64,000 bases of DNA from the NCBI GenBank assembly GCA_900618425.1, contig UZAN01040063.1, positions 17,061 to 81,060 of the forward strand, given 5' to 3'. The number at the start of each line of letters is the position of its first letter. Within the stretch, counting starts at the first letter, position 1. Positions 25,311-37,086 of the stretch are shown here, one piece after another. Source of the DNA: Echinostoma caproni (taxonomy: Eukaryota; Platyhelminthes; Trematoda; Plagiorchiida; Echinostomatidae). The notes beneath the pieces were generated by a model. It saw only the letters and a list, made by a program, of their open reading frames with translations, did no database searches and had not been told where the DNA came from. Both the position numbers and the translations under genes were made by a program.

Positions 25311-27752
25311 TGCATACTGGGAAAAGAGGCCTTTACTCAATTGTATAATGTTAATTGTAGCGTTTAGATCCAAACTAGGATTCCTTATCAGACATGAATG
25401 AAATGCATGAGCAAATTAGTTTACCGTCTTTCTGTGCACCTTTGCGCTGTTTGTATGTCTATAAGTCCCGCAGTCATCACGAGTTTTGCGAGTATGACGT
25501 ATTATTTGTGTAACTCGACCTGTCGGTTGAACGAATTCATCGAATGTAGAGCTCCGAGAATTAACACCCCCAAGTCTTTTTTTATCAAACAACGCAATCA
25601 AATTTTTCGCTATCGATCGCAACCGCGTAACCTATCTACGCGCAGTGGTTCCAGATTTGTGACCTCAGGTCAGCACGCCGGAGGGCATGCTTGTGTCTGT
25701 GTGGGCGAGCGTGGTTTGTGGGTTACCTTGATTTCCAACGGTCAGTGGGTTTAGTGGCTTCTGACGTGTCGCGTATGTACGGTAGCGTTATGCTAAACAT
25801 CTGTTTTCATGTGCAGATTATTTTTTTCCCACGCGTTGGGATAACTCCTTGGATATGCAATAGATCCGATTAGTTGTCATAGTCCACTGATTTCTTTTTC
25901 CCATAGTTCAGATGTGCTCTAATCTGTGGGAGCTTCATTACTTTCCCGGTCTCACAGGGGGTGGTTGCTAGCCAACGGTGTGAGGGATTTTTAGTGACGT
26001 TTAGCGATTTTGTTTTCCAGCTCCTTAGCCCTCTATGTGACTTCGTTCTTAAAACCACAAAGTTGATCAGATTAGCTTTTTAAACTTCATCACACAATTA
26101 TTAATTATAAAAAGACAATGTTTTTTTCTGGAAAACGCCGATAGCTTTGCGTCGCAAGCCCAACCCATCGGATGGAGATTCGTGTCCATCGGATTTAGAC
26201 CCCAATGTCTCCAAAGTACTTGACACAACATTTCATTCCATGAGTTTAACACAGATAGAATGGCAGGTTATTCAATGAGGTTGACATCGGGTAGCACATG
26301 CCGAGATCGAACGAGAAAGATAGGGAGCACGGACGGAAAACGCATCGATGAACGCCAGTTTGGACTGCGAGCGATGCATAACAAATGCCAGCACGGCTGC
26401 ACAAACATCACAAGGGGTGCAAAAAAGACCCCGTATGAAGTGGGGGTTGGAGCCTAAATCACTTCATCATATCCACTTTCATCAATCGACACCCTTTCAC
26501 CCCCGCTGAAAACAGAACTCACTGAAACCGAAGAATCCTTCTACCGGAAAGATAGAAATGGGCGCCAACGCGCTTCGCTAGTCAAGACGCTTGAATCCAC
26601 CAGGGATAGGCTTGCGTGTATGTCTGTGTATGGAACAATGCATGGGACATGAAGCTGCTGGGTTAGTTTTCTGCTATTATTGTCCTAAGCAACGGACTAC
26701 AATTAAAATATCCAACAATAACGAGTGGAAGCTGTGTACAAAGCAGAACATTTCCCAACGAAATTGGCAGGTTCCAAGCATAACTGGAGCACCTCTAGCT
26801 GGCCGAACGTCTAAAAGGACGGGGCTTGTGATTCCCTATGTGTCCCGACAAAAATGCCGAGTACAAGGAATGGCTTCAATGGATTTATACAAAAGTCAAC
26901 AAAAGTCAGTGACTGTTGAAGATTATTTTATTTTATGGATCACAGAACAAAATTAAACATGACATTGGTTAAATTCAGTTTTTAAAATAAAATATTCTGA
27001 AAATCTTTTAGATAGGATAGTGTTACAGAAATGATGTCAAAAAATGTGTAATACCAGTTGTTGAAAACAAGCTTCCGTGTCACTTGTTCTTCTTTCCATG
27101 TTTCTACACAAAACACATATGGTGCACTGCCTTTTCCAACGAAATCCATTATTCGGTTAACTTATCATCGCGTGGTACTCAACGTTACCTGCTTAACCTC
27201 GAGCTAACTGAAAAAACTGAGTTGTCAGTGGAATTTCTTGTTGATCTCATGGCGTTATCCAGTTTAAAACACATTCTCTTGTTGGATCCCAACCGTGTGC
27301 ATTTGTTCTGCGAAATGTGACTACGTACAGAGTCTCCTGAGTCGCAACAGAAAAGATACGGTTTTGGTTTAATAAAATTATTAGAAACCCACCACTTCGG
27401 AAGTTAGCCAAATATTATCCTACAAAATGCGCGTGTTTTCCGTGAATTAATGTAATCTATAGTGATTCACCTTAGCTAACGGCAGTACCACGATCGACGA
27501 TCGGGAAAGAAAAAGGAATGGAACTACGCTATCACTTCCGACAAATTTAACACAAATTGTGTAGATAAAACGAAGATATCCTTGTGTTCATCCTTATCTA
27601 ATAGACGCTCGCAAGGGTCCAAGGGCTTTTCGTATGCAAATCAGCTAGGAGAATCAAGGAAAGCGTATATGTGCAAGCATATCTGTCTCTGCGTTTATCT
27701 CGTCCTCTCTTCCAATCTCCGGTCTTTCTAGTTCCCCCACCGCTTTCCTCTA

Positions 27753-27772
27753 ACACACACACACACACACAC
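27753..27772. repeat. (AC)n microsatellite
   Basis: Ten AC units just upstream of the exon candidate at 27815. Confidence 0.95.
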
Positions 27773-27814
27773 GCATGGTAGCCCACAAACGATTTATCCA
27801 GTTCAATAGTGCAG

Positions 27815-28272
27815 AACCCGGGAGGAAATAGAAACGCTCTCGAAAGACCATACATCATAATTAACTTAGACGCTAACCCAGGCATTGTATATATCTATCA
27901 TTGCTCTGAGAATATACATGTGCTTCTCAAGAATGATGCCATCCGATCCGAATCGATCATTAAACATCCGGCCATTTTGCTTGTGAGTAAAATTTGGGTT
28001 CGCTGTTTGCTTCGCGTGGAATTTTAGCTATCCAAAACCATAAGAAGGATGGGGGAACAAAGCAATTCAAGATAAATTTCAACAGGCTTAGCAATGAGAT
28101 CATGCGCGAGCTCAAATTTCACACAGATATGTTCCTACGATCTATAAAGCCACGCCCAAAAATTCGAACCCTTATTCGGCAGTTCACATCAGTCCGCAAA
28201 AGAGAAGCTGCATATTCAGCTCCGATGCGTCGATCCAAATTTCCCAAATTCGATTACGGATATAGACTGTAA
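27815..28272 (+). CDS. Two candidate exons with a 41-nt intron, unknown protein
   Basis: Exon one (27815-27986) follows a TGCAG acceptor, is open, and reads LERPYIIINLDANPGIVYIY then HVLLKNDAIRSESIIKHPA. Two overlapping donors are present. GTGAGT at 27983 is stronger but leads to an early stop near 28073. GTAAAA at 27987 gives a 41-nt intron (27987-28027, ending TTTTAG) and joins in phase to an 81-codon frame that ends in TAA at 28272. Exon two is basic, with RSIKPRPKIRTLIRQFTSVR, and ends FDYGYRL. Having two donors 4 nt apart could allow alternative products. No family was recognised. It could be a terminal part of a gene on this strand. Confidence 0.4.
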
Positions 28273-30085
28273 CAAATTTGTACATTCAGTTAACTTACGT
28301 TTCGATTGGTTGGTAATCAAATATATCTCATGTAATACAACTGAGCGACCTCAGTATTTCGCCTATCAATGAGGAATGATAGTTTACCATGTAATGTTTC
28401 TCGGAATAGAATTATGGAACTGATCGACGGTTAACCACAAACGCAAACCAGCATAACATTCATTCACACCAGATCATACATTTCCTGAATCGTATAAAGG
28501 AACCGAAAAACTAAAAGTCATATTTTTTTCTAAAATGTTACATTTTATTCGAAAGTGAAATTACCAAGAAATGCCAAAACGCTGAAATTAATGTACAGTT
28601 CATATCAAAATCCACCTGATAATATGATTGTTGGAGAATGTTAAATACCTGGTGTACAGTAGGGGATACCTTGCTATGCATAATGTATGAAGCGTCAATT
28701 TTACATACAAAGTTCACGTGTAATCCTACATTGAACAGTATCAGAGATAATAAACCAATGCTTCAAGTCGGTTCTTAATCATAAGCAATACATATTTGTT
28801 AATTTTTTCGGGACTCGAACCCGCATTACTGAGTTAAGTTCTCCATGACCGATTCTGTGATCATTAACCCGTACTTGGGTGTTAGCATCATTGCTGGACC
28901 CGTTGAATGAATGCGACATATGTCCGTATCGGGTTTATCGTAGTAGCGTTTATTTGGAGGAACCCATTTTACTTGAGTTCGATTTCTCGTGGACTCAGTT
29001 GATGTATGTATTGCACTATCGAAAACAACCGTGATTTCTTCCCCGAAGATTGGTTTTCATTGAACGATTTATTGGCTCTGTGTGAAATATATATTCGTAG
29101 CGTAAATGAATTCGCTAAAAGGGCTGACATAGTGTACAATATATATTTAAATCTTGTATTCAGTGAACAGAACCATAAAAAAACAACTTTAAACGGAGCC
29201 TTGGTCATCTTAATTGACCTACTGAGAGGTTGAACCCACTAAATTTATAGGTCTATGGAGAAGAAATGAATTCCAAAAGAAAGGAACCCATTACTGAAAA
29301 ACGCAAAACAATCAGCTAACGTGTAAAGTGATTGTAGATATTCAAATAGTTTAATCCGACGGTGTGATATAAGGGTGAATGTTTCAGCTTTTGTACCGGA
29401 GTCTGGCTATCTGGTTGGTTGAGGTTAGACGCATCTAATCCCCACAACACTTGATACAGAATCATCGCAATGATTCCTCCAGACTTATTCGTCTCAAATC
29501 TTCTCCCCGAGCTGAAAATGAGGTTTGCGTTGTATACCGGACAAAACCGTCACCCAATGGGCTTTTACATTCTTGATATAGTGATTGCATGACGACTATA
29601 AGAAAGGTTGCATGTTTACACGGTAGTGATCAGTCTCTTTATCGCCATTTTATTCTTGTGTGAAGCGCTACAGAACTTGGGTTCTCACCTTAGTTCACCA
29701 CAGCAATCAGTCCTTTCATACGAGTCAAAATTCATTGTTTGATTCTGTAGTAATTCTTCCTTTCCTCGTTGTTAATAATAGAGCAAATAGATATTTTGTT
29801 TTCTAGTAGTTTTGGGATAAAACTTTTAGGCTTTCACGAAAATGAAATCGAACCTGAGCGAATCTTTTGCAATGTTGTAATACTTTAAGAACGCAAGGTG
29901 ACTTCTGAATACTGTGTTCAACATCGCAACCTTGAAAGAGAAGTACCTCGTCTAGTTTAACTTAATTGGTTTAAATAAGGGAACCAATAATCATTCTGAA
30001 TTGATTCGTAGAAGTTTAAATTTATTGTGTCATTGATAGTAGATAATCTGAATTTCATTCCGTATATGTCATTCCAATATTGTAG
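28273..30085. other. No firm gene
   Basis: A plus-strand frame at 29006-29233 (includes DWFSLNDLLALCEIYIRSVN) is protein-like, but a TGA lies just upstream and the other strand is equally open there. A tRNA-like fragment is listed separately at 28806. Confidence 0.4.
28806..28875 (-). mobile_element. tRNA-like SINE head fragment
   Basis: On the minus strand GCGGGTTCGAGTCCCG gives a box B with a 4-bp T-arm, preceded about 45 nt upstream by a weak box A-like TGATCACAGAATCGG. No cloverleaf with a proper acceptor stem forms and no CCA-side match is seen, so a SINE head or tRNA relic is more likely than a tRNA gene. Confidence 0.3.
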
Positions 30086-30468
30086 AATATCAAACACTGG
30101 AAGGCTGGTCTGCGCTAGATGCGCAACGTTACGGTACCTCCTGTCAGCAATATCCCACCGTTTTAAGTAGCCCAGAAAGACGCCGCTATTACACACAGCC
30201 ACATATGGACGTTTCTCAAGCCAAACTCTCTAACGCCGAATCTTACAACACCAGCCCAATCACGGAGTCTCAAGAGAAACCGGCAAAGGAATTGGTCGTT
30301 GATTTGATTCCCTCACGTCAAACCTCACAGTCTGGACTTTCGGACACTGCGACGGATCTGCATACAATGGTGGATTCATCCGCTCCGTCTTGCAGCCCAC
30401 GAATTTCACATAGCACGAAAGCAAAGTTACAAGCCTACGCAGGATTTCCCAAGTCCAGTTTTGTATAG
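30086..30468 (+). CDS. Probable terminal exon, unknown protein (Ser/Thr-rich C-terminus)
   Basis: The frame is open from an acceptor (CATTCCAATATTGTAG ending at 30085) to a TAG at 30466-30468, about 127 codons. The product starts YQTLEGWSALDAQRYGTSCQ and continues with a hydrophilic, Ser/Thr-rich region including SRQTSQSGLSDTATD. It ends YAGFPKSSFV. There is no membrane segment or recognised domain; the composition suggests a disordered intracellular tail. Its phase (two bases completing a codon) fits the exon ending at 17755, so both could belong to one plus-strand gene with a 12.3-kb intron. That join is inference. Confidence 0.5.
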
Positions 30469-31312
30469 AATCCCGTGTGCCATGTTCTAGTCTTCATCTA
30501 TTTCGCTATCCCTCCTCGAAATAAGTGGTTGAATGTGTATTTCAAGCAAGCATTCCAGGCATCCAAAGTGAAACTGTTTTGTTTAGTACAATCCATAAGT
30601 TTTTTCTCAATGTCCAACTCCGGACAGACCCGCCTGCCAGCACTGTACGGTGATAACGGTTTCTAATCGTGAATTGTGCAAAACCTTGCTTCCATCACAT
30701 TCGATGTAAATAAGTACGCTCTGCACGTACACGATTCCATTTTGTTTAACTCAACCGTTTACCTCCTTCGGCCTTCTTTCTTTCCCTCACATCACTCTGT
30801 TTCACAATCATGATTCGATTCATGAAGGATGCTGACTGACGAGCTTTCTAATCTCGTATGGTCATGCGACTGTCTCATGTTGACAAAAAATCGCTTCCTA
30901 ACTGTCTTGTCACAATGCCTTTCTTAAGCGTCTGTTTTATTCTTCTTTGTTTTGTTTTTCGAGATGACTGGCTGTCAGTTTCTATAGTATCAACGAATGT
31001 CATACCAATCAGAATAATTTTTTCGCCCACAGATTTCGTTTGATGGGTAAATTTTGCAAACCATTGCATTAACCTGGCTTTTAGAAACATACAACGCAGA
31101 TAATCTTGCGTAGGATGTGTATTTTAGGACGCAATAAAGATGCATATCATACTTATTGCGGTTTATGTAAAAGGCAGGTAAAATTTGTATCCTCTTTCTT
31201 CGCGATTCTTATTCGGAAAGCAGATTCTGGTCTGTGCAGTAAGTAGTTTTATCACGTGAGGAATAAAAGTATTTATCGGGTCCATAAAGAACACCAATGC
31301 GGATAAACTAAG

Positions 31313-31328
31313 TATATATATATATATA
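31313..31328. repeat. (TA)n microsatellite
   Basis: Eight TA units. Confidence 0.9.
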
Positions 31329-32872
31329 ATTAAAGTGATTAAGCGACAGTTTCAAATACACCTGTACTTTAAAAGACAACCGCATTTGCTGTGATCGATA
31401 GGTCTGACTCCACAACTGAACCCAATTTGAATCTACTCGGATGGATCTTCCGATCACTGTTAACGTTGTCATTGGGTGCATGTATAAGGCAATGTTGTAT
31501 AACCATACAAATTCCGTAGAACATTTCTACTGCTCATCATACAATAAGGGTATTGTAACATTTGGAAAAGTCATGATGTTTTCCTTGAAATTCAAAGTGA
31601 ATTATAGTTGACATTAATCGAATTACGCTGGTAGAGGAAGAGACCTAAATCTTCACACTGGACAAAATTTATTATCCTCAAAGAAGGAGCGGGGTGAATT
31701 GGAGGATTAAGCACATTATGCTTGGATTATCTACGTGCTGAATAATTGAACACAATCCCCAGATGACTGTCATCGAATAGATTTAGGATTCAGATGACAA
31801 CAGCAAATCCGTCACACAATCAAGCAGACAAAAATATGCATTCACGCACAAATTTACGTACACGTACACACATGAGCAAACGGCGACCACATCGTGAAAC
31901 TGGTTTCTATCGCATCAATCATGAGAGAATGAAAACTGTCCCTCGAAATATAAATGAAGAATTTATGATAATGTTATTAATCTTAAGCTCCATCGACCGT
32001 GCACTAACAGAAATCCCACGCAGGTCAATTCAGGGAAGATTTCAGTTACATTCATGGCAACTATGCAATGCTCACCAAGCAAGAATAACAGAATTTCAAC
32101 ATGAAATAAGCCACAAGTAATTGGTTATATATTCAATTAAAACTGAAAACAGAAAGAGGTGTCAGAATTCTTGGAGTAAATTCGAATTCCGTTCCAGCTG
32201 GATTAAACGTAAATTAGTAGGTTTTGCAGGAGTACAGGTTGTCTAAAGGAATATCTCGCGATCAGTGTCGCGAAATCGATTCCAAGTTTGATAAAGCACT
32301 CCTGAGTGGAAAATCGATTTGCCCTCCAGTTTAGCTATTGAATATGGGACACCAATATAGCTGACGTTATAAAGTTTCTTTTCTGTTTGCATAAAAGCCT
32401 GCGCATAAGCAGCCATGATCTTGAATGGAACGGGATCGCAGCTGTGTCAAAGCAACCCCAGAAAACTGAGTTTCTCGTTTACACTTCTCGAAATGTGACC
32501 AAGTTTTGTCACGTAATTTTTATCAAAACCGCATATTTTAAGGTTCTTGAAAATCATTCTCATCGCATGTATATGAGTTTTGGTGATTCAAGATTGTTCC
32601 GTGCCACGTTCCTGTTTCAGAAAAATATAAGATTGGTATCCTCCGTCTGGTTTACCAAATGTAGTTTGCCTCGGGGTTGGAAAGTCTGGTGAATATCCTA
32701 TGCTCCCCGTTTTACCAAGCAAATACCGAACGGTTCTCAAGCAGGAGCAACAGTGCGAACAGCTACGGGAAGCCACAGATGACAGCTGAGAGCACTGTGC
32801 CTAATGTCGATTGTGAACCGTTCAGTTGGAAATGAATGTGTCCTTAGGACAGTATCTTTCATAGAACAAAAA

Positions 32873-32907
32873 ACAGACAATGTTTTACANACAGACAATG
32901 TTTTACA
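32873..32907. repeat. 17-nt duplication separated by one N
   Basis: The word ACAGACAATGTTTTACA occurs at 32873-32889 and again at 32891-32907 with a single N between. This is most simply a misjoined overlap in the assembly. Confidence 0.8.
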
Positions 32908-35900
32908 GATTGGTGAATATAGCATCACAGAAATTAGTTTTTTTATATAAAAACTCCGAAGCAGTAAAGATTCTGAGAGTTTGACCTTGAGAAGTGATGA
33001 CGAATTCCTCATTATTATTTCCTAATCGTCAGAGAAATTTCTCGAGCAAGTTTGTGTGATTTAAACTTAGTAGTAGCTAATTGGAAATCAGCATGAATAA
33101 AATCTTGACGGATGTCTGAGCACATTATTTCAATATGGCTTATGTGTCTTTCCATTATGCGTAAAACACGTTCATGTCAACTCTGTTTCACTGAAAATCA
33201 ATTGTACCTTGAAATGCATTGTTTTTCTGGCTATTTATCATAGCAAACTCTGTGAGATCAACATGGTAACAAAACTTTCAAACGAAAAACAATTTTCAAT
33301 AGTTTTATAGTCATGGGGTCAGTTACGATCCGTAAATGAGAATATTGAATCTGGGTGACTGGGAGGTCAACACACGATCATGTGGAACAACTCAATGTGC
33401 TGGCCTGCGTGCACAGTACGTTTTACCTTGATGGAGTTGATGGAGTTTACGTCACTTCGGTCATGTGACTCAGTTCCGAGAGATTGGCTACGTGAATGGG
33501 TGTGTGCGCACAAATGGCGAGGGTTGCTGTTGTTTTTGTCAGGAAACCCAGTGCGGAGTTTGAATAAAAACTCCCCGGGGGCCCATGGTTAGTTAAATAT
33601 TTACTCACAAGTAACTAAGTTGAAGCTGGATTACATAAAATACATAGCTTCGAAAACAGTCAATGTGTGAAATCTAATATTTTCGAATCGGCTCGGGGTA
33701 GCTTGATGAATGATATTAAATGATCCACCTGGATTCATACAGTTCCCAGTGTCTATCAAGTGAGTGATGACTGCGCTTGTGATGGACTTGGGACCACATT
33801 GATTCACTCAAACATTCAACGGGAGGTCCATCATAATTAGGTTTGCTTTTAGTCTATAAATTCCAGTTTCAGCTTCAGTTTTTACAACCATTAACCATTA
33901 ACACCGTTGGTAATTATTGAAAACAATTATCCGGTGGGAAATGCTACAAATAAGTGAGTATTGCAGGGGGAATCCCTTTGTCGTAGATTAAAGATCAATT
34001 TTATTTTGTGGTTTAAGGGAATTGTGTTGATTCTCTCATTCTGATCATAGGATTGCTAGCACAGGTTACACACGTATTGGAATAAAAAGAATAACTATAT
34101 CGTCGATCCATTTGCGTGATTCACAAGAATCCCTATCCACACTGGGCAGGATTTTCAACTTTGATTCCATCCTAGGTTTGAATCAATAAACGTGCCGTTT
34201 TCATTACGATAGAGTTCACATCTATTATGACTTCTACAACTAACCTGACAATACGAATGAGAACCAACGCAAACCATTTTCTGTTTAGGTATCATAGGTG
34301 TACTAGGCCTTGATATACACAAAACAAAAGACCAATGATTATGAGTACTTTGAACTGAAATAAACGATTTCTCCCCACTCCCCCGCGGAAATAAAAGTAG
34401 TTGCCTGACATCGCTTTCGTTATTCCCCCCGAGGGAGCCATTATTGTTTCAGCGTGGACTCAGAAAGCTACAACTTAGCACTGACCACTGAACTGTAATG
34501 GACGAGAATCGGTCAACGGGAAAAAAGGAGACAGATTTTTCTAGTTGGTCCAACATATGGAAATAAGCTTACCAAAAGTGCAGTGATAGTAACGCAGATA
34601 CAACTCCGTTGCAGTGTCTAAGTTTATGCTGCTTTTAACATATAAACACAATCTATGAACTGAGGCTCACACTCCGGTTAGGTCAAAACCTTGAGTAGGT
34701 TAAAGTAAATCTTGGGTTTAGATAAAAGTTTCTTTCTAAAAGCAAAAGAGAAAGTCATACAAAATAGATTAAAATTTATTTTTTTCACCTATCGCCTATT
34801 TGTTTCACCCGTAATGCTAAATTTTGCTAAATTATAGTTCTTGTGCCTTTGTGACTTTATCATACTTCATGGTGGGGTTTAGAAAATCACGAGTGAAAGA
34901 GGTTCTTTGTAAATGTGCTTGGTTTTATCAAATACCTTGATGATTGTTGAAAGAGTATATCACGAACAACTGGTTTATTGATCGTAACACCATTCACAAA
35001 GAAAGGATTCAAGGCATTCCGAGCATAATGAACATTTGTTAGTCACACATACAGTTGTTAATGTCAATTTACATCAAATGGTACTTGCAGTTATTATATT
35101 TGTGTAGCGGTTTCTGTAAACTAATGTGTTAAGCATCGCAATTGAAGGTGCCTACATGTTTGCTTTTAATAATAAATTAATAACTAAAGGTATAACGTAT
35201 ACCTCTGAGCCCGATCGCAATGCTTATAGATGCGGAATATGTACACCCTACTGACCTCACTCACGCATCTTTCACCGAATCAGGTCTTGTACGCAAGTTT
35301 AGATACGTAAGTGCGTTTGGCGCTGCCCGGATTTATGTTGACGTAAATTATGTTTGACCCTTTAGGCCTATTCCACTACGTATTAGCTATTTATCATCAC
35401 AAACATTGATCAACTAGGCTATTTTAGTTTCAATCATCCAGAGATTTGGCCAGAAAAATGTTTTTGTATGCTGACCATCCAGCATACACATGAACCTTCA
35501 CCATTCTATGAAGACAATCATATTGGCGATTAACTGTTCTACTTCCATTCCGACTCAATTTTATTTTCCCAATATAATCAAAGTAAACGTTTGAAGAATA
35601 AGCTTTTGAAAAACAAATTCGGCCAACTGTTTATACAATTGAACTTTGTTAATTAGCATGACCTTGTAACCTTCTGAACAGTGTGCGAGTGGTCGACGAT
35701 CGTTTTCAGTGCTCTGACAAATCAGATATGTCTACAGTGTTATTCGGTAGACTGTTGGCCACTTTGAGGGCCATTTTTCTCCGGAGAGGAGTGATAACAA
35801 GGTTGTATGTGGGTTAACTGTCACTAACCGCGTGAAAGTGGTTGACGTCACTTTGCAGAAATAATCCAGATTTGATTAACCTAATATTCTATTCGTATTT

Positions 35901-36597
35901 GTTTAAGGCGGACGCAGAATTTGAAGTACTTTGCACACACACATAGGCATAATGTATACAACAACGGCCCTTACGCTGGCTTAAATCCGCATTTGGGACA
36001 ATTGTAATTAATTGAGAAACCGATTCGAAATCAAGCTTCCGAACAGCACCCTGTGGCTATCTCATGGTCTTCATGAAGGAACCCATCCTAAGTAGAGCTG
36101 ATTATATATATCATAACCCTTAGCATGAGAGCGGCACTTGAAATGATTTCCTTTAATACATTCAGACATGATCTGGCTGTACCGTCTATATGCGTTTTAA
36201 CTTAGACGTAAATAACTGATTAGATCATCAACCAGTCCAGGCACTTTCACCTTCATCCACATGCGTGTTATCCGTATGATTAAAGTCGGTCGCCTGATTT
36301 GAACCACTTTAAAATTTTGAGCGCGCAGCTGCTCTCCAGTGACAGATACATTGTTCGAAGTGTATAAATGGTTCCTTCTCTGAGTTACATAAAACCAAAA
36401 CTGTATAGTTCACACTAAGTCAGGGACAGCATGATCTGTGTAAGGTTGTTAGGTTACTGTCCCCAAGACTCAGTAGTTCTGTGAAACTACATACACAAAT
36501 GTGCTCTGTATCTGGTGGCAATGGTTTCATTGAAAATGCGTTTACCTATAGGGAAATGAACTCGCTGTCACCGATTGAAAAGAACAACCTATTAGCA

Positions 36598-37086
36598 TTA
36601 TGCATATTTGGTTGTCCGTGCCTTCACGTGAAGTATACAAGATAATTTCCGATTTAATTCACTTCCACGTGTTCGCCGTTGTTCGTGTCGCTCATAGATA
36701 TGGCTTTTAGCTTTCAATTGGGACTCTCGAATTGCAGGTCCCCGGAGGGATACTAGACCATTATGCTTTACTGATGAAGACTGATGAAGACTTGACTCAT
36801 TTATCAGACAGCTTATTTTTCTGTGGCCCGTAAAAGTTTTACAAGAAAGTCGTAAAGCGTTTAACATAATTACAGGAAATTTTTTAGGGAAGATATTTTT
36901 GCATCGGAAAACTACTGAATTGATTTCCAAATGAATAAAGAAAGCATCCTCCCATCGACAGTTGAGCGAATGATGCTGTCTACTCTTTGCATATTTGTCT
37001 ACAATTTTCTTACACTGGGGGTACATCGGAACATAACTGACAACGCTCGAAGCCTTTAACGTGCCGTACAAAGAGTAAACCATCAC
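36598..37086 (-). CDS. Longest N-free open frame (162 codons), unsupported
   Basis: The minus-strand frame is open for 162 codons from an ATG. With stops expected at roughly 6 percent of codons, a frame of this length should occur by chance only a few tenths of a time in 64 kb, so it deserves note. It has no recognisable domain, signal peptide or membrane segment. The C-terminal half is basic (for example RHEQRRTRGSELNRK). It contains a 10-nt direct duplication (CTGATGAAGA twice at 36772). It may be chance, an exon or a pseudogene. Confidence 0.15.
   Translation of the reverse strand: MMVYSLYGTLKASSVVSYVPMYPQCKKIVDKYAKSRQHHSLNCRWEDAFFIHLEINSVVFRCKNIFPKKFPVIMLNALRLSCKTFTGHRKISCLINESSLHQSSSVKHNGLVSLRGPAIRESQLKAKSHIYERHEQRRTRGSELNRKLSCILHVKARTTKYA

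Larger units (their letters stand above)
21431..27814. other. No firm gene; AT-rich repeats and one weak coding-like frame
   Basis: The plus-strand frame ending at 27320 (from about 27130) reads GTQRYLLNLELTEKTELSVE and looks coding-like, but no acceptor or partner exon was found. Single N at 22151 and 24052 sit between short duplicated words. GCGAACAAGCTCGTTTGCGA near 25134 shares a 14-base core with the inverted repeat at 52.7 kb. Confidence 0.4.
30469..36597. other. No recognisable gene
   Basis: Chance-size ORFs only (longest 108 codons at 31794-32120). A possible 18-nt exon (31221-31238) lies between a pyrimidine-rich acceptor and GTAAGT. A 17-nt duplication around an N is at 32873-32907. 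No repeat family was recognised. Confidence 0.5.

Noticed and set aside
25398..25754. 118-codon plus-strand ORF as a gene
   Set aside because: Chance length, low-complexity Cys/Val/Gly tail, and an open frame on the opposite strand.
28806..28875. Functional tRNA gene
   Set aside because: Box B and a short T-arm are present, but no acceptor stem, D-arm or anticodon arm folds convincingly.
36772..36791. Tandem CTGATGAAGA as ribozyme or CRISPR-like repeat
   Set aside because: Only two adjacent 10-nt units without GAAA or spacer structure; a simple local duplication.
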